DNA of 64,000 nt from Deltaproteobacteria bacterium (GCA_021831785.1 JAKBMB010000027.1:36837-100836), one strand, 5' to 3'. Shown: positions 8,570 to 17,412, counted from the first letter of the stretch. A program made the numbers and translations. Notes: generated from the letters alone by a model not told the origin.

Positions 8570-9670
8570 ATGGAAGGCTATCCGAGCTATAAAGTTGCAA
8601 TCGCGCACGTCAGTCCGGTGTTTTTGGACACGCCGGCGACCGTGGCCAAGGCGTGCTCGATCATCGAAGAAGCGGCGCGCCACGGCGCGCAACTCGTCGC
8701 CTTTCCCGAGACCTACGTGCCGGCCTTCCCGCTCTGGTCGGCGCTGCAGGCGCCCATCTACAGCCACAACTTTTTCCTGCGCCTGGCCCGCAGCGCGCTG
8801 CGCATACCGGGGCCGGAGCTTGAACGCGTGGCGCGCATCGCGCGCGGCGCGCAAGTGTTTGTCTCGCTGGGCATCAACGAGGGCACCGCGGCCAGCGTCG
8901 GATGCCTCTGGAACGCCAACGTGTTGATCGGCGACGACGGCGCGATTTTGAACCATCATCGCAAGCTGGTGCCCACGTTCTACGAAAAGCTGACCTGGGC
9001 CAACGGCGACGGCGCCGGTCTGCGGGTTAGCGAAACGCGCCTAGGCCGTGTCGGGATGCTAATCTGCGGCGAGAACACCAATCCGCTGGCGCGCTACGCT
9101 TTGATGGCACAGGGCGAGCAGCTTCATATCGCGAGCTACCCGCCGCTGTGGCCGACCCGCGACCCGCGCACCGCAGGCGCTAATTACGACCTCGCCGACG
9201 CCATCCGCATTCGCGCGGCCGCGCATTCGTTTGAAGCGAAATGCTTTACGCTGGTCGCCGCAGGTTATCTCGACCCGGCCTCGCGCGAGGTCCTGTTGGC
9301 CTGCGGTCCCGAGGCCGGACGCCTCATGGACGAGAGCCCGCGCGGCGCCTCGATGGCGATCGATCCGACCGGCAAGCCGCTCGGCGGCGTGATGTGTGAG
9401 ACCGAGGGCATCCTATACGCCGACATCGACCTCGCCGCCTGCGTCGAGCCCAAGCAATTTCACGATATCACCGGCGGCTACAACCGCTTCGACGTTTTCC
9501 GCCTCACGGTCAATCGTGCCGCAAATCGGCCGATCAGTTTTGCCGACACGATGCCGGCGGAAGGCGACGCGGCGGCCTCGTTGGGTTCTCCGGCCGCAGC
9601 CTACCGCCGCGACAGCGTGACGCCGGAAGAGCCGCCCGGCGTTCAGGCTAAGCCTCCCTCCGCGGCTTAG
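8570..9670 (+). CDS. nitrilase-family carbon-nitrogen hydrolase
   Basis: A 366-residue nitrilase-superfamily enzyme. The catalytic triad is visible: Glu47 in AFPETYVPAFPLW, Lys132 in NHHRKLVPTFYEKLTW and Cys166 in MLICGENTNPLARYALMAQG. The CGENTNP context and the length fit true nitrilases (nitrile to carboxylate plus ammonia) better than amidases. The start is ATG 8570, with AAGGAGG at 8555-8561 ideally placed; the open frame extends to a TTG at 8525 overlapping livF. As the last gene of the importer operon, it suggests that the imported compound is a nitrile or amide. Cyano-acids that hydrolyse to malonate would link it to the malonyl-CoA enzymes; that link is inference. Confidence 0.85.
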   Translation: MEGYPSYKVAIAHVSPVFLDTPATVAKACSIIEEAARHGAQLVAFPETYVPAFPLWSALQAPIYSHNFFLRLARSALRIPGPELERVARIARGAQVFVSLGINEGTAASVGCLWNANVLIGDDGAILNHHRKLVPTFYEKLTWANGDGAGLRVSETRLGRVGMLICGENTNPLARYALMAQGEQLHIASYPPLWPTRDPRTAGANYDLADAIRIRAAAHSFEAKCFTLVAAGYLDPASREVLLACGPEAGRLMDESPRGASMAIDPTGKPLGGVMCETEGILYADIDLAACVEPKQFHDITGGYNRFDVFRLTVNRAANRPISFADTMPAEGDAAASLGSPAAAYRRDSVTPEEPPGVQAKPPSAA

Positions 9671-9688
9671 CGCCACCGCGCTCCGGTT

Positions 9689-9910
9689 TTTCTACTCCCT
9701 CGCCCGCGAAGCCGGAGAGGGCTGGGGCGGGGGTGCTGAGCCGGGCGCAGAGCACAGCGATTGTTGTTTCTTAATGGTCCCTCACCCGCCAGCCGCGTGC
9801 TGCGCCCGTCGGCTGGCGGCCTCTCCCGACTGGGAGAGACGTTAAGACCGCCGCTAATCCCCGTCCGCAAGCGGACGGGGCGCAAGAATTATTCACCGAA
9901 CTTTGCACTC
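9689..9910 (+). repeat. dispersed repeat, copy A (inverted relative to 42863-43098)
   Basis: This noncoding 222-bp element resembles, in reverse complement, the sequence at 42863-43098. Shared blocks run in the same order: CTCCCTCGCCCGCGAAG, then a ATTGTTGTTTCT block, TGGTCCCTCACCCGC, GCCGCCGCTAATCC and CGCAAGAATTATTCACCGAA. Internal palindromes (CGTCCGCAAGCGGACG, and GGCTGGCGG opposite CCGCCAGCC) would fold into hairpins. It separates the nitrilase from the Sel1 remnant. Confidence 0.75.
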
Positions 9911-9934
9911 GGGAGACTAGCGGAAGTAGCAAGG

Positions 9935-10588
9935 TCACCGTGACTCAGCAACTGGAGCGGGTGAGGGCAGGCAACTTCCGTCGGTCTCAGCTAATCGACT
10001 TTTAGCCTCGCTTTTAGCTTTGCCGCTGGCTTGCTCGGCGGCTTTGCAGTACCATCTGAACGCCTCGGCTGGATTTTGAGGCGTGCCTTCTCCGCCGCGA
10101 AGCATATCCCCGAGCACCACCATCGATGGGACACGACCCTGTTCCGCCGCGGCCATAAAACATCGGAACGCCTGTTTCGCGTTGACGTCAACGCCCAAGC
10201 CTTTCCGGTAAATAACACCCAACAGCTCTTGGGCCAACGGGTTTCCCTGCTTCGCTGACTTCTCGGACCAGTCACGAGCTTGTGTGTAGTCCTTTGTTGC
10301 ACCCTTACCAATGAAGTACAGGTAGCCGAGATTGTTCTGCGCCATTGAGTCATCTTTATTCGCGGCCTTCTCGTACAATTCCTTTGCCCGGTTCGGATCC
10401 TCCTCTGTACCCCACCCCCAGAGGTACAGGTCGCCCTCGTCTGTCTGCGCCGACGCATAGTTTTGCTCGGCCGCTTTTCCGAACAGGTTCCGGGCTTGGT
10501 CGTAATCCTGCGGCGCGCCCCCCACGCCGAGCTCGTAGATTTCGCCTAAGGTGTCCTGGCCAAGCGGACTGCCCTTCGCCGCGGCCAA
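9935..10588 (-). CDS. Sel1-repeat protein, probably truncated at the N-terminus
   Basis: About 217 residues of tandem Sel1-like (TPR-like) repeats, each with the G..Y..G.G pattern, for example AQNNLGYLYFIGKGATKDYT and AQELLGVIYRKGLGVDVNAK. Such solenoids mediate protein-protein contacts. The first available start is a TTG at 10588. The frame continues upstream with good Sel1-like sequence (FQAKYYSDLAAAKGSPLGQ) as far as about 10620, then runs into a dispersed palindromic repeat. There is no signal peptide or ATG. I read it as a gene whose 5' end was lost when the repeat inserted. Expression is doubtful. Confidence 0.6.
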   Translation of the reverse strand: MAAAKGSPLGQDTLGEIYELGVGGAPQDYDQARNLFGKAAEQNYASAQTDEGDLYLWGWGTEEDPNRAKELYEKAANKDDSMAQNNLGYLYFIGKGATKDYTQARDWSEKSAKQGNPLAQELLGVIYRKGLGVDVNAKQAFRCFMAAAEQGRVPSMVVLGDMLRGGEGTPQNPAEAFRWYCKAAEQASGKAKSEAKSRLAETDGSCLPSPAPVAESR

Positions 10589-10642
10589 ATCCGAATAATA
10601 CTTGGCTTGGAACAGGCGGCCCCGAAAACTGCAGAATATAGT

Positions 10643-10716
10643 GACAGGCAGACTTTCAGCTTGGCCTTCTACCGTGGGGCAGGCTTTCAGCCTGTCATCT
10701 CAGGCTGGAAGCCTGA
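10643..10716 (+). repeat. palindromic dispersed repeat (CAGGCT/AGCCTG type)
   Basis: The stretch contains GCAGGCTTTCAGCCTGTC at 10679-10696 followed by CAGGCTGGAAGCCTGAG. Two short imperfect palindromes share the CAGGCT..AGCCTG core, and an extra GACAGGCAGACTTTCAGC lies upstream. This has the look of a REP/MITE-like noncoding repeat. It sits where the Sel1 reading frame loses its N-terminus. Confidence 0.6.
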
Positions 10717-10819
10717 GCCGTCTCATAGGGTCTAAATTTTTGCAATGCTCAATAGCGACTCGAAAGCGGCTAGCTCCCCACGGCTGCGAAGGCGGAGGGC
10801 TGAGGCCTGCTCAGAGGGC

Positions 10820-12010
10820 TTAGTCGGTAGCGCCTTGCGGCGAAGGCTGCTCGAGCGGCTCGCCTGCTGCGGCGCCTCGGAGGCGCCGATAATGGAGCGC
10901 GGCGAGGCACCATACGATAAGCATTGCGCCGACGATGACGAGGCCCAGCGCGGTGAGGCTCAAATTTTCGAGGGCGCGCCAGAATGGACCCGTCAAATGC
11001 CATCGCAGGCTCAAAAGCTGCAGCCAGTCGATGGCGGCAACGCCCAGGGCGACGCCCGCGGAGAGCGCAGTGAGCCCCAGATTGAAGGTGACCTTGCGCT
11101 TTGCGTCGCCCATGGCCCAATCATAAGCCTTCATCATCAGAACGCCGTCGGCCGTATCGACCAGGGTCATACCCGCGGTAAACAGCAGCGGCAGAAGCAT
11201 TGCTACCACCAGGGGTGAGCGGCCATCAGCCGCGGTTTGGGCTGAGATGCCGAATAAAGCGGCCACTGTCGCAGTGTCAAATCCGAGCCCAAAAATCATG
11301 CCCACAGGCAGCATCTGCCAGCTCGCATCGATTCGACGATAAATAAAGGCGAACAGCCGGCCGCCCAAACCTGCGGGTCCATGCGCTTGTGCCGAATCGC
11401 TCTCGCTGCGCTCTGCGCCGTGGGAACCGCCGGGCGCTGCGGCCGACACGGATTCGGCGCCGCCTCGGCCGCTCGCCGCGCGGTCCGGGCTATCGCGCAA
11501 TTGACGCCACAGGCGGCGCGCAATCGCCAGATTGAGCATCCCGATGACGGTCAGAAATCCCGCCGAGGCGGCGCGGCTTATAAACTCGCCAAGCTGTCTT
11601 GTCTCCGACGCATGGTTGAGCGGTCCGCGCACCAGGAGCATCAGCCCCAACGCCAGCATCCAAACCGCCGCCGAATGGCCGACGGCAAAGAAAAAGCCGA
11701 CCGCGACCGGCATCCGACCGTCCTGGCGAAGCTTTCGCGTGACGTTGTCGATGGCCGCTATGTGATCGGCATCGAAAGCATGCTGCAGACCGAGCAAGTA
11801 GGCCAGTACACCGGTCCATGCCAGCGGCCTCGCTGCGCGCGCCGCGGCCAACAGACCGAGCCACGTCAGAAGATTAAACGCGAGCAAGCCCCAGGCCAGG
11901 CGCTTGACGCGCCAAGCCGCGGCCGCGATAAGGTCGGCGCCGAGAGTTGCATCTTCGGCGGCCAGCTTTTGGACCGAGAGATGATGCACGGCGATAAGGG
12001 TCTCCACCAC
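10820..12010 (-). CDS. NiCoT-family nickel/cobalt permease
   Basis: A 396-residue membrane protein with the NiCoT signature HAFDADHIAAIDN in the second membrane segment and the second family block GLGFDTATVAAL, plus GMTLVDTADGVLMM. These residues bind and select Ni2+ or Co2+ in HoxN/NixA/NhlF. Six to eight membrane segments are visible, split by a hydrophilic Ser/Glu/Ala-rich loop (about 190-230). The GTG start gives an N-terminal extension ahead of the first membrane segment. The ion preferred cannot be told. Ni for hydrogenase/urease or Co for B12 are the usual roles, and no such enzyme lies nearby. Confidence 0.9.
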   Translation of the reverse strand: MVETLIAVHHLSVQKLAAEDATLGADLIAAAAWRVKRLAWGLLAFNLLTWLGLLAAARAARPLAWTGVLAYLLGLQHAFDADHIAAIDNVTRKLRQDGRMPVAVGFFFAVGHSAAVWMLALGLMLLVRGPLNHASETRQLGEFISRAASAGFLTVIGMLNLAIARRLWRQLRDSPDRAASGRGGAESVSAAAPGGSHGAERSESDSAQAHGPAGLGGRLFAFIYRRIDASWQMLPVGMIFGLGFDTATVAALFGISAQTAADGRSPLVVAMLLPLLFTAGMTLVDTADGVLMMKAYDWAMGDAKRKVTFNLGLTALSAGVALGVAAIDWLQLLSLRWHLTGPFWRALENLSLTALGLVIVGAMLIVWCLAALHYRRLRGAAAGEPLEQPSPQGATD

Positions 12011-12049
12011 CGCGGAGAATTGTCATGCCGCACGCGGCGGTCCTAAATG

Positions 12050-12571
12050 TCAGTGCGCCAAAAGCGCGTACAGAACGCCGCCGATGACGATGAGCACCCC
12101 GGGATTGACGTGTCGCCACATCAGAATGCTGAGCGTGCTGGCGGCGATCAGCAGCGCCACTAGGTTGTGGATGGAAAGCACAGCGATGGCGTAGGTCCCG
12201 GAGAGCATCAGCCCGATGATCACCGGGGCCATCCCATAATGGATTGAGGCGCGCCAGGGCGAGTCGCGGTAGCGCTCCCAGAGCCGGTTTGCAAACAACG
12301 TAATGATGCAGTCGGGCAAAAAGAAGGCGAGCCCTACGGCCAACGCGCCCAATGCTCCCTTGAGCCGATAGCCGATGACCAGGACCATCAACATGTTCGG
12401 GCCCGGCGCCACCTGGCCGATGCTATAGATGTCGCGGAACTGGCGGTCGGTGAGCCAATGGAAGCGCTCGACCGTCAGGTATTGCATCTCCGGCAAGATC
12501 GGCGTGCCGCCGCCGATCGCAAGAACCGACAGCAACGCGAACACTCCGACCATGTCCACCAATCGATTCAT
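12050..12571 (-). CDS. chromate transporter ChrA, half-size subunit 2
   Basis: A 173-residue half-length CHR-family membrane protein. The ATG at 12571 follows AAGGAG at good spacing; the longer frame upstream is Arg/Gly-rich and overlaps the partner gene, so it was not used. The CHR blocks FALLSVLAIGGGTPILPEMQ and YSIGQVAPGPNMLMVLVIGY are present. It lies 11 bp after the other half. Half-size CHR proteins act as heteromeric pairs that export chromate (or move sulfate-like anions) in some bacteria. Substrate not shown by sequence. Confidence 0.85.
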   Translation of the reverse strand: MNRLVDMVGVFALLSVLAIGGGTPILPEMQYLTVERFHWLTDRQFRDIYSIGQVAPGPNMLMVLVIGYRLKGALGALAVGLAFFLPDCIITLFANRLWERYRDSPWRASIHYGMAPVIIGLMLSGTYAIAVLSIHNLVALLIAASTLSILMWRHVNPGVLIVIGGVLYALLAH

Positions 12572-12582
12572 CAAGCTCCTTC

Positions 12583-13227
12583 TCAGTGGCGGAACCAGCC
12601 GCGCCGCAAGTCGCGCCGAAAATGGGGCACCCCAGGGTTGACCCGGCCCACGATTGGCCGATACAGCCATATCGCGATCGGAGCGATCAGCAGCAGGGCC
12701 AGCGGCAGAGAAAGATGGAGCACGCTCACCGCGACAAACGTCAGCGCGATAAGCGTGATATCGATCAGCCGGCGGAATTGGTAATGGCCGAGCTGCACGG
12801 TGAGGGCCACCAGGAGACCCACCGCCGCCGCCGCCACGCCGGTCAGAAAGTAGCCGACGACCTGAAAGTGGAGCTCTCCCTGCCATAACACCGCCAAGGC
12901 CAGCACCACTATCGTGCCCGGCAAGGTCATGCCGACGACGGCCAGCGCCGCACCCAGCGCGCCGCGCATGCGGTCGCCGATGATCACGCTTAGGTTTATG
13001 GCGTTAAGGCCGGGCAGGGTCTCGCTGACCTCGAGCGCGTCGAGAAACTCCTCGTCCTCCATCCAGTGTTGTCCCCGCACCAGGTACTCGCGCATGTAAG
13101 CGACGACACCGCCGCCAAAGCTTATCGCTCCGAGCGTTAAAAAGATGCGAAAAAGACCGCGAAGGCTTATTTGCGGCCGGGCCGGCGGCTCACTCTTTAT
13201 TTCTGACGACGGCTTTTCCAAGTCCAT
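12583..13227 (-). CDS. chromate transporter ChrA, half-size subunit 1
   Basis: A 214-residue CHR-family half protein with FLTLGAISFGGGVVAYMREY and the LETLPG-like region EVSETLPGLNAINLSVIIGD. The start chosen is ATG 13227 (MDLEKPSSEIKSEPP). The frame is open to 13365, but that part overlaps the upstream gene antisense to no known motif. The ATG overlaps the 3' end of the CYTH-like gene by 38 nt, so the two may be co-transcribed. It forms a pair with the downstream half. Four to six membrane segments are visible. Confidence 0.85.
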   Translation of the reverse strand: MDLEKPSSEIKSEPPARPQISLRGLFRIFLTLGAISFGGGVVAYMREYLVRGQHWMEDEEFLDALEVSETLPGLNAINLSVIIGDRMRGALGAALAVVGMTLPGTIVVLALAVLWQGELHFQVVGYFLTGVAAAAVGLLVALTVQLGHYQFRRLIDITLIALTFVAVSVLHLSLPLALLLIAPIAIWLYRPIVGRVNPGVPHFRRDLRRGWFRH

Positions 13228-14077
13228 AAACCAGTGCGGTTTTAGTGGCGCCCATTTGGACCCAGTCCTCGGCGTTAAGCTGGAACTGATGGTAAAACGA
13301 CTCGGCAAGAGCCCAAACCTTTTTCGGCACCACTTCGGGGCGCTCGAAGTGAAGCTGAAAGGCAAATTCGCCGGTCAACGGCTGGCGCGTGGCGTGATTG
13401 CGCCAGATGGCCACGTTGGCCTTCGCCGTCATCTTGCCGGAGAAATCGATCTCGCCGAGCTGCACCAACTCTTCGTCGATCACGAGGCCGTTGACCACAA
13501 CCATCACCGCCTTAGGGTTGGCGCCCAAGCCCCGCAGAGCGGGAAACACCTGAGAAATAATTTCGAAACGCTGCATCAGGACCAGGTTGGGGCTGTCAAG
13601 CTCGCAATTATGCGAGAACACGCTGCGGTGCGCACCAAGCTTATCTCGCCCCGGAAGCAGCTCCTCCTTAAACTTGATCGTATACACGCACGGCAACAGC
13701 GGGCGCACGTCAACCGCGGCGGCCAGCTCTTTGTCCGGATGGCGAAACTTGAGCACCATCTCGTAGCGATACTCGGGCGTACCGCGTTTGATCGGCGTGC
13801 GCGTGCGCAGGATAAAGCCGTTGTTATAGAGGCGAAAGTGCGGCGTGTCGTAAAAGAGCACCTCGCGCACTTGAACCTTGCCGAGATCTTCCGGTTTCGA
13901 AAGCTTGGCGCCGAGCGCTTTGGCTGTGCGGCGAGCCACCTTCCAGAAGTCGCGATACGAGTGCTGCTTAAGGAAGCGCTCGGGCTTTACTAAAATCTTA
14001 AATTCGCGGTATTGAAGCGGATGGACTACGCTCGCCAGGGAGCCGATAAGCCTTCGCTGGGTTGCGGCTACAGCCAT
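13190..14077 (-). CDS. CYTH-like domain protein of unknown role
   Basis: A 295-residue soluble protein. It starts near EFKILVKPERFLKQ and has alternating charged strands such as EVLFYDTPHFRLYNNGFILR and YRYEMVLKFRHPD. These look like the beta-strands of a CYTH/triphosphate-tunnel fold, in which EXEXK and Arg/Lys pairs line the tunnel. The canonical EXEXK is only partly recognisable (EFKI), so the assignment is tentative. AAAGGTAG precedes the ATG. It overlaps the first ChrA half, which suggests an operon without revealing a role. It could also be an uncharacterised family. Confidence 0.6.
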   Translation of the reverse strand: MAVAATQRRLIGSLASVVHPLQYREFKILVKPERFLKQHSYRDFWKVARRTAKALGAKLSKPEDLGKVQVREVLFYDTPHFRLYNNGFILRTRTPIKRGTPEYRYEMVLKFRHPDKELAAAVDVRPLLPCVYTIKFKEELLPGRDKLGAHRSVFSHNCELDSPNLVLMQRFEIISQVFPALRGLGANPKAVMVVVNGLVIDEELVQLGEIDFSGKMTAKANVAIWRNHATRQPLTGEFAFQLHFERPEVVPKKVWALAESFYHQFQLNAEDWVQMGATKTALVYGLGKAVVRNKE

Positions 14078-14290
14078 CTGGTACTACCTTTGTTACCTTT
14101 GGAGCATTGACGTATCATTCCGCTAGCGCCGCGTCAATTATCGGCGCTTAGCGTCAGGACGCGCCGGCTGGGGCCTTGGAGGCTCGGTCGGGCCCGCGCG
14201 AGCCGGGAACCACAGCGAACACGCCCACTCGATTCTATTCCTCGCGCGCGCACATTGCGCAGCGCAGCCTCCCCGCAAAGGGCGCATCAC

Positions 14291-15427
14291 ATGGATACCT
14301 ATGATTTTATCGTAGTCGGCGGCGGAATCGCTGGAGCATCCGCCGGCTTTGCGCTGGCCGAGCACGGCGCCGTCGCGGTGCTCGAGCGCGAAGAGCAGGT
14401 CGGCTATCACGCCACCGGAAGGTCTGCGGCGCTTTTCACAGCGGCAAACAGCGCGCTTACGGTGCGCGGCCTGACACTGGCCAGCAAGGATTTTCTTGTG
14501 AACCCTCCTGCCGGCTTCAGCGGCACGCCTTTGCTCCAGCCGCGCGGCGCCTTGTTTATCGGACGGCCCGACCAACAGGGCCTGCTCGATGAGCTTATCG
14601 CGCGGACCAGCGCGCTCGCCCACGCGTTTCATCGCATCGACACCGCGCAGGCGAAGGCGATGGTGCCGGTGCTGCGCGAAGAATACGTGGCCGGCGCCGT
14701 ATACGAGCCCCACAGCATGGGTATCGAGGTTCATGCGCTGCACCAGGGGTTCTTGCGCGGAATCAAGCGGCACGGCGGCGCGGTTTTTACCGGCGCCGAG
14801 GTTAGGCTGCTAAAACGCGAGAGCCGCCGATGGTTGGCGCGAACCGCCACGCGGAGCTTCGCCGCGCCGGTCGTGATAAATGCCGGCGGCGCGTGGGCCG
14901 ACCGGATCGCGGCGATAGCAGAGCTTCGGCCGGTGAATTTACAGCCGATGCGCCGCACTGTAGTCCTGTTCGATCCGCCGCCCACAGCGGACCCGCGGGG
15001 TTGGCCCGCCGTGCTCGACATCGGGGAACAATTCTATTTCAAACCCGAAAGCGGAAAAATTCTCGCCTCTCCGGCCGACGAGACGCCGATGGAGCCGTGC
15101 GACGCCTACGCTGACGAGCTTGACATCGCGCTCGCGATTGACCGGATCAACGCTGCCGCCGACCTGCCCGTGCGTCATATCACAAAGCGATGGGCGGGAC
15201 TGCGCACGTTCGCGCCCGACCGGCTTCCGGTGGTCGGTTACGATCCGGAGGTGGAAGGCTTTTTCTGGTTCGCCGGACAGGGCGGTTTCGGCATCCATAC
15301 CTCTGCGGCGATGGGGCGCTTGTGCGCAAGCCTCGTGCTTGGGCGCGGAATGCCGTCCGGTCTCGCCGCGCTCGGGCTGAGCGAAGCCCAGTTGTCGCCG
15401 GCTCGGTTCAAGAGCCGCCCGCAATGA
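14291..15427 (+). CDS. FAD-dependent oxidoreductase, DAO family
   Basis: A 378-residue flavoprotein with N-terminal dinucleotide motif VVGGGIAGASAGFALAEHG and the DAO substrate-domain end GYDPEVEGFFWFAGQGGFGI. The pattern HATGRSAALF after the Rossmann part and the length resemble D-arginine dehydrogenase/glycine-oxidase-like amine oxidases. The likely reaction is oxidative deamination of a D- or secondary amino acid. ATG 14291 was chosen because it places the GXGXXG motif near the N-terminus; an upstream in-frame start at 14255 adds only non-conserved residues. No operon partner. Exact substrate unknown. Confidence 0.85.
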   Translation: MDTYDFIVVGGGIAGASAGFALAEHGAVAVLEREEQVGYHATGRSAALFTAANSALTVRGLTLASKDFLVNPPAGFSGTPLLQPRGALFIGRPDQQGLLDELIARTSALAHAFHRIDTAQAKAMVPVLREEYVAGAVYEPHSMGIEVHALHQGFLRGIKRHGGAVFTGAEVRLLKRESRRWLARTATRSFAAPVVINAGGAWADRIAAIAELRPVNLQPMRRTVVLFDPPPTADPRGWPAVLDIGEQFYFKPESGKILASPADETPMEPCDAYADELDIALAIDRINAAADLPVRHITKRWAGLRTFAPDRLPVVGYDPEVEGFFWFAGQGGFGIHTSAAMGRLCASLVLGRGMPSGLAALGLSEAQLSPARFKSRPQ

Positions 15428-15682
15428 GCGTCGTTACGCCTGGCCGACCGGCGGGAGACGGCTATCACATTATCCGGGCGTGGGCGAGCACCTTCTGACG
15501 AGCACCTGCTATCGGGGCCTCGTCACGCGCGCGATTTTGCGATGAATGCTTTCTCCCCTTGCCGCGGTGAACTTTCCGCTTGAGTGCGGCGATTGTTGCG
15601 CACGCTGCCCCAAGGCGCGTTTATTTCAAGCGGCTTCGCGGACTCGTGGCGCCCGGGCACGATTTAGAGCAAGCTTAGAGCT

Positions 15683-16120
15683 ATGGCGGAAGCCCGGTTC
15701 TGGATCGGAATTCACGGTGTAGTCACCGACGGCCCCAAGCTGCTGGTGCTTCGAAGGTGCGCAGGGATGGCCTATAAGCCGGGCCATTGGGACCTGCCCG
15801 GAGGACATCTGGCGCTGAGCGAGAGTTTCGAACAATGCCTGATGCGCGAGGTGGAGGAAGAAACCGGACTCCAGGTCGAGGTCGGCCGTCTGCTGGGCCT
15901 GATCAGGCGGCCTTCGGAGCCGTTCGTTCAGGCTCTGTACTCGTGCAAGCCGGCCTCGACGACATCGGTGCTGCGCATCCGGCTCAGACCGGATGAACAC
16001 GCCGAAGCGCGCTGGGTCGCCGTCAAGGAAATACGGGCTATAGGCCCGCTCATCCCGTACCTCGAGCAGCTCGTGCACTGCGGTCTGCTCGAGGAAGCGA
16101 CGAAGTCCGCCGCCGGCTAG
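15683..16120 (+). CDS. NUDIX hydrolase
   Basis: A 145-residue protein with a complete Nudix box: G at the start of GHLALSESFEQCLMREVEEE followed by TGL, matching GX5EX7REUXEEXGU. The preceding LPG and the MutT-like fold size are typical. It hydrolyses a nucleoside diphosphate linked to another moiety; the substrate (oxidised dNTP, sugar-nucleotide) cannot be read from sequence. It converges on and overlaps the 3' end of the AlkA-type gene by 4 nt. Confidence 0.88.
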   Translation: MAEARFWIGIHGVVTDGPKLLVLRRCAGMAYKPGHWDLPGGHLALSESFEQCLMREVEEETGLQVEVGRLLGLIRRPSEPFVQALYSCKPASTTSVLRIRLRPDEHAEARWVAVKEIRAIGPLIPYLEQLVHCGLLEEATKSAAG

Positions 16121-17127
16121 CTCACCCAACCCTTTTCGCTGAGACTTGCGAGTATCAGGTGAAGGTAGATTAGGCCTTGGTAGGGCGACCAGCGCTTCAC
16201 GACGCGACGGGTCGCCTGATAGTCGGCTTTGTCGGGCAGCTTCATCCAGCGAAAGAGCTTTTTCCGGCCGGAAATATCGTCGGCCGGGAAGACGTTGAGC
16301 CGCCCTAGTCCGCGCAAAAGCGCATACTCGGCGCTCCAGCGTCCGACGCCGCGCAGCCGCGACAGATCGCTCGATGCCGCCTCGTCGGTCAACGCGCTTA
16401 AGCCGTGAAAGCAGGCTGGGTCGCGCGCTAACAATTCGGCCAGTTTTGAGAGGGCTACCGCTTTCTGGCGGCTGAGTCCGACCGCCTTGAGCGATTCCGG
16501 CGCGACCTCCGCCAGGTCCTGCGGCCGTATGAAACCCCAAGCCCGGGCGCTTGCGCCGCTAAAGCCAGGGCCCCAGTTGGCGCAAAGCCGGTTCAGCAGC
16601 GCAATGCCGAGCGTCAGCGTTATCTGCTGGCAGGCGATCGCGTTGACCAACGTTTCGAACAAGGTGGGAAAACGCGGCGGTCGAAAACCTACGAAGCGAG
16701 CGGCAAGCTCTTCAAGCAGGGCGTCGGTATGCGCGAGCTCATAAAAAGGAGTGAGGTCGAGCTCCAACCCCAGCATCAGGCGCAAAACGCGCGCGACCTC
16801 TTCCTCTTCGCGCGGCTCGATGCGCGAAGCGCTCGTCACGGCGACCTCAAGCTCAGGTTTTTTCGGCGGCCCGACCTGACAAACCGCGATCTCGAACGGC
16901 GCATTGCCCAGCGCCAAGACACGCCGATACGTTGTGCCATCCCAGCGATCAACCGCATTGTGGGGACGCCGGCGCAACAGCCAAACCGTGAGGTCAAGCC
17001 GAAACGGCGGACGCACGCTCAGGCGAAAAACCCTCTGCCGCACCGGCGCATAGAGAATCGGCGGGTTCAACAGCACCGCGCGCCGGGAGCGCTGCGAATG
17101 GCGATCAAGTTCGCTGTGCGGTTTCAC
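16117..17127 (-). CDS. HhH-GPD DNA glycosylase, AlkA-like
   Basis: A 336-residue protein with an N-terminal AlkA-like beta domain (about 40-150) and a helix-hairpin-helix GPD core. The core has IACQQITLTLGIALLNRLC, the hairpin LRGVGRWSAEYALLRGLGR and the catalytic Asp in LNVFPADDISGRK. It would remove alkylated purines in base-excision repair. The GTG start gives the usual length. It is the last core gene before the tRNA-derived repeat marking the island edge. Confidence 0.88.
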   Translation of the reverse strand: MKPHSELDRHSQRSRRAVLLNPPILYAPVRQRVFRLSVRPPFRLDLTVWLLRRRPHNAVDRWDGTTYRRVLALGNAPFEIAVCQVGPPKKPELEVAVTSASRIEPREEEEVARVLRLMLGLELDLTPFYELAHTDALLEELAARFVGFRPPRFPTLFETLVNAIACQQITLTLGIALLNRLCANWGPGFSGASARAWGFIRPQDLAEVAPESLKAVGLSRQKAVALSKLAELLARDPACFHGLSALTDEAASSDLSRLRGVGRWSAEYALLRGLGRLNVFPADDISGRKKLFRWMKLPDKADYQATRRVVKRWSPYQGLIYLHLILASLSEKGWVS

Positions 17128-17209
17128 CAGAAATCCGTATCAGATAAATCGGTCTCCGGCGCAACGGGTAGAAATCAGCCCGCGCGCGATTGCCGCAGTC
17201 GCGATAACC

Positions 17210-17265
17210 TGGTGCGAGAGGGGGGACTTGAACCCCCACGCCTTGCGGCACCGGATCCTAAGTCC
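17210..17265 (-). repeat. att-like copy of the 3' part of tRNA-Leu(UAG)
   Basis: These 56 bp are identical to the tRNA-Leu segment at 31736-31791, from the anticodon loop through the T arm to the encoded CCA. There is no 5' half here, so it is not a tRNA gene. The identity ends abruptly at 17265/31791. This is the classic footprint of a site-specific integration that rebuilds the tRNA 3' end. It marks the distal edge of the island. Confidence 0.9.
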
Positions 17266-17412
17266 TTAACCTGATGTTTTCCGAGATCAGCTCATGTCAT
17301 ATAACGCAGGAAATATAAGGGTTTCTGGCCAACCGACATCATCTCATATCCTGTGGATAAATCCGGAAATGGGCACTAAGTGGGCACTGAGCGCACTCAT
17401 TTTTCGAGCGCC

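Noticed and set aside
11381..12046. 221-codon plus-strand frame
   Set aside because: Antisense to the NiCoT permease, whose metal-binding motif is intact.
17210..17265. A second tRNA-Leu gene
   Set aside because: Only the anticodon-to-CCA part is present; the acceptor 5' strand, D arm and 5' anticodon stem are absent, so it is an attachment-site copy.
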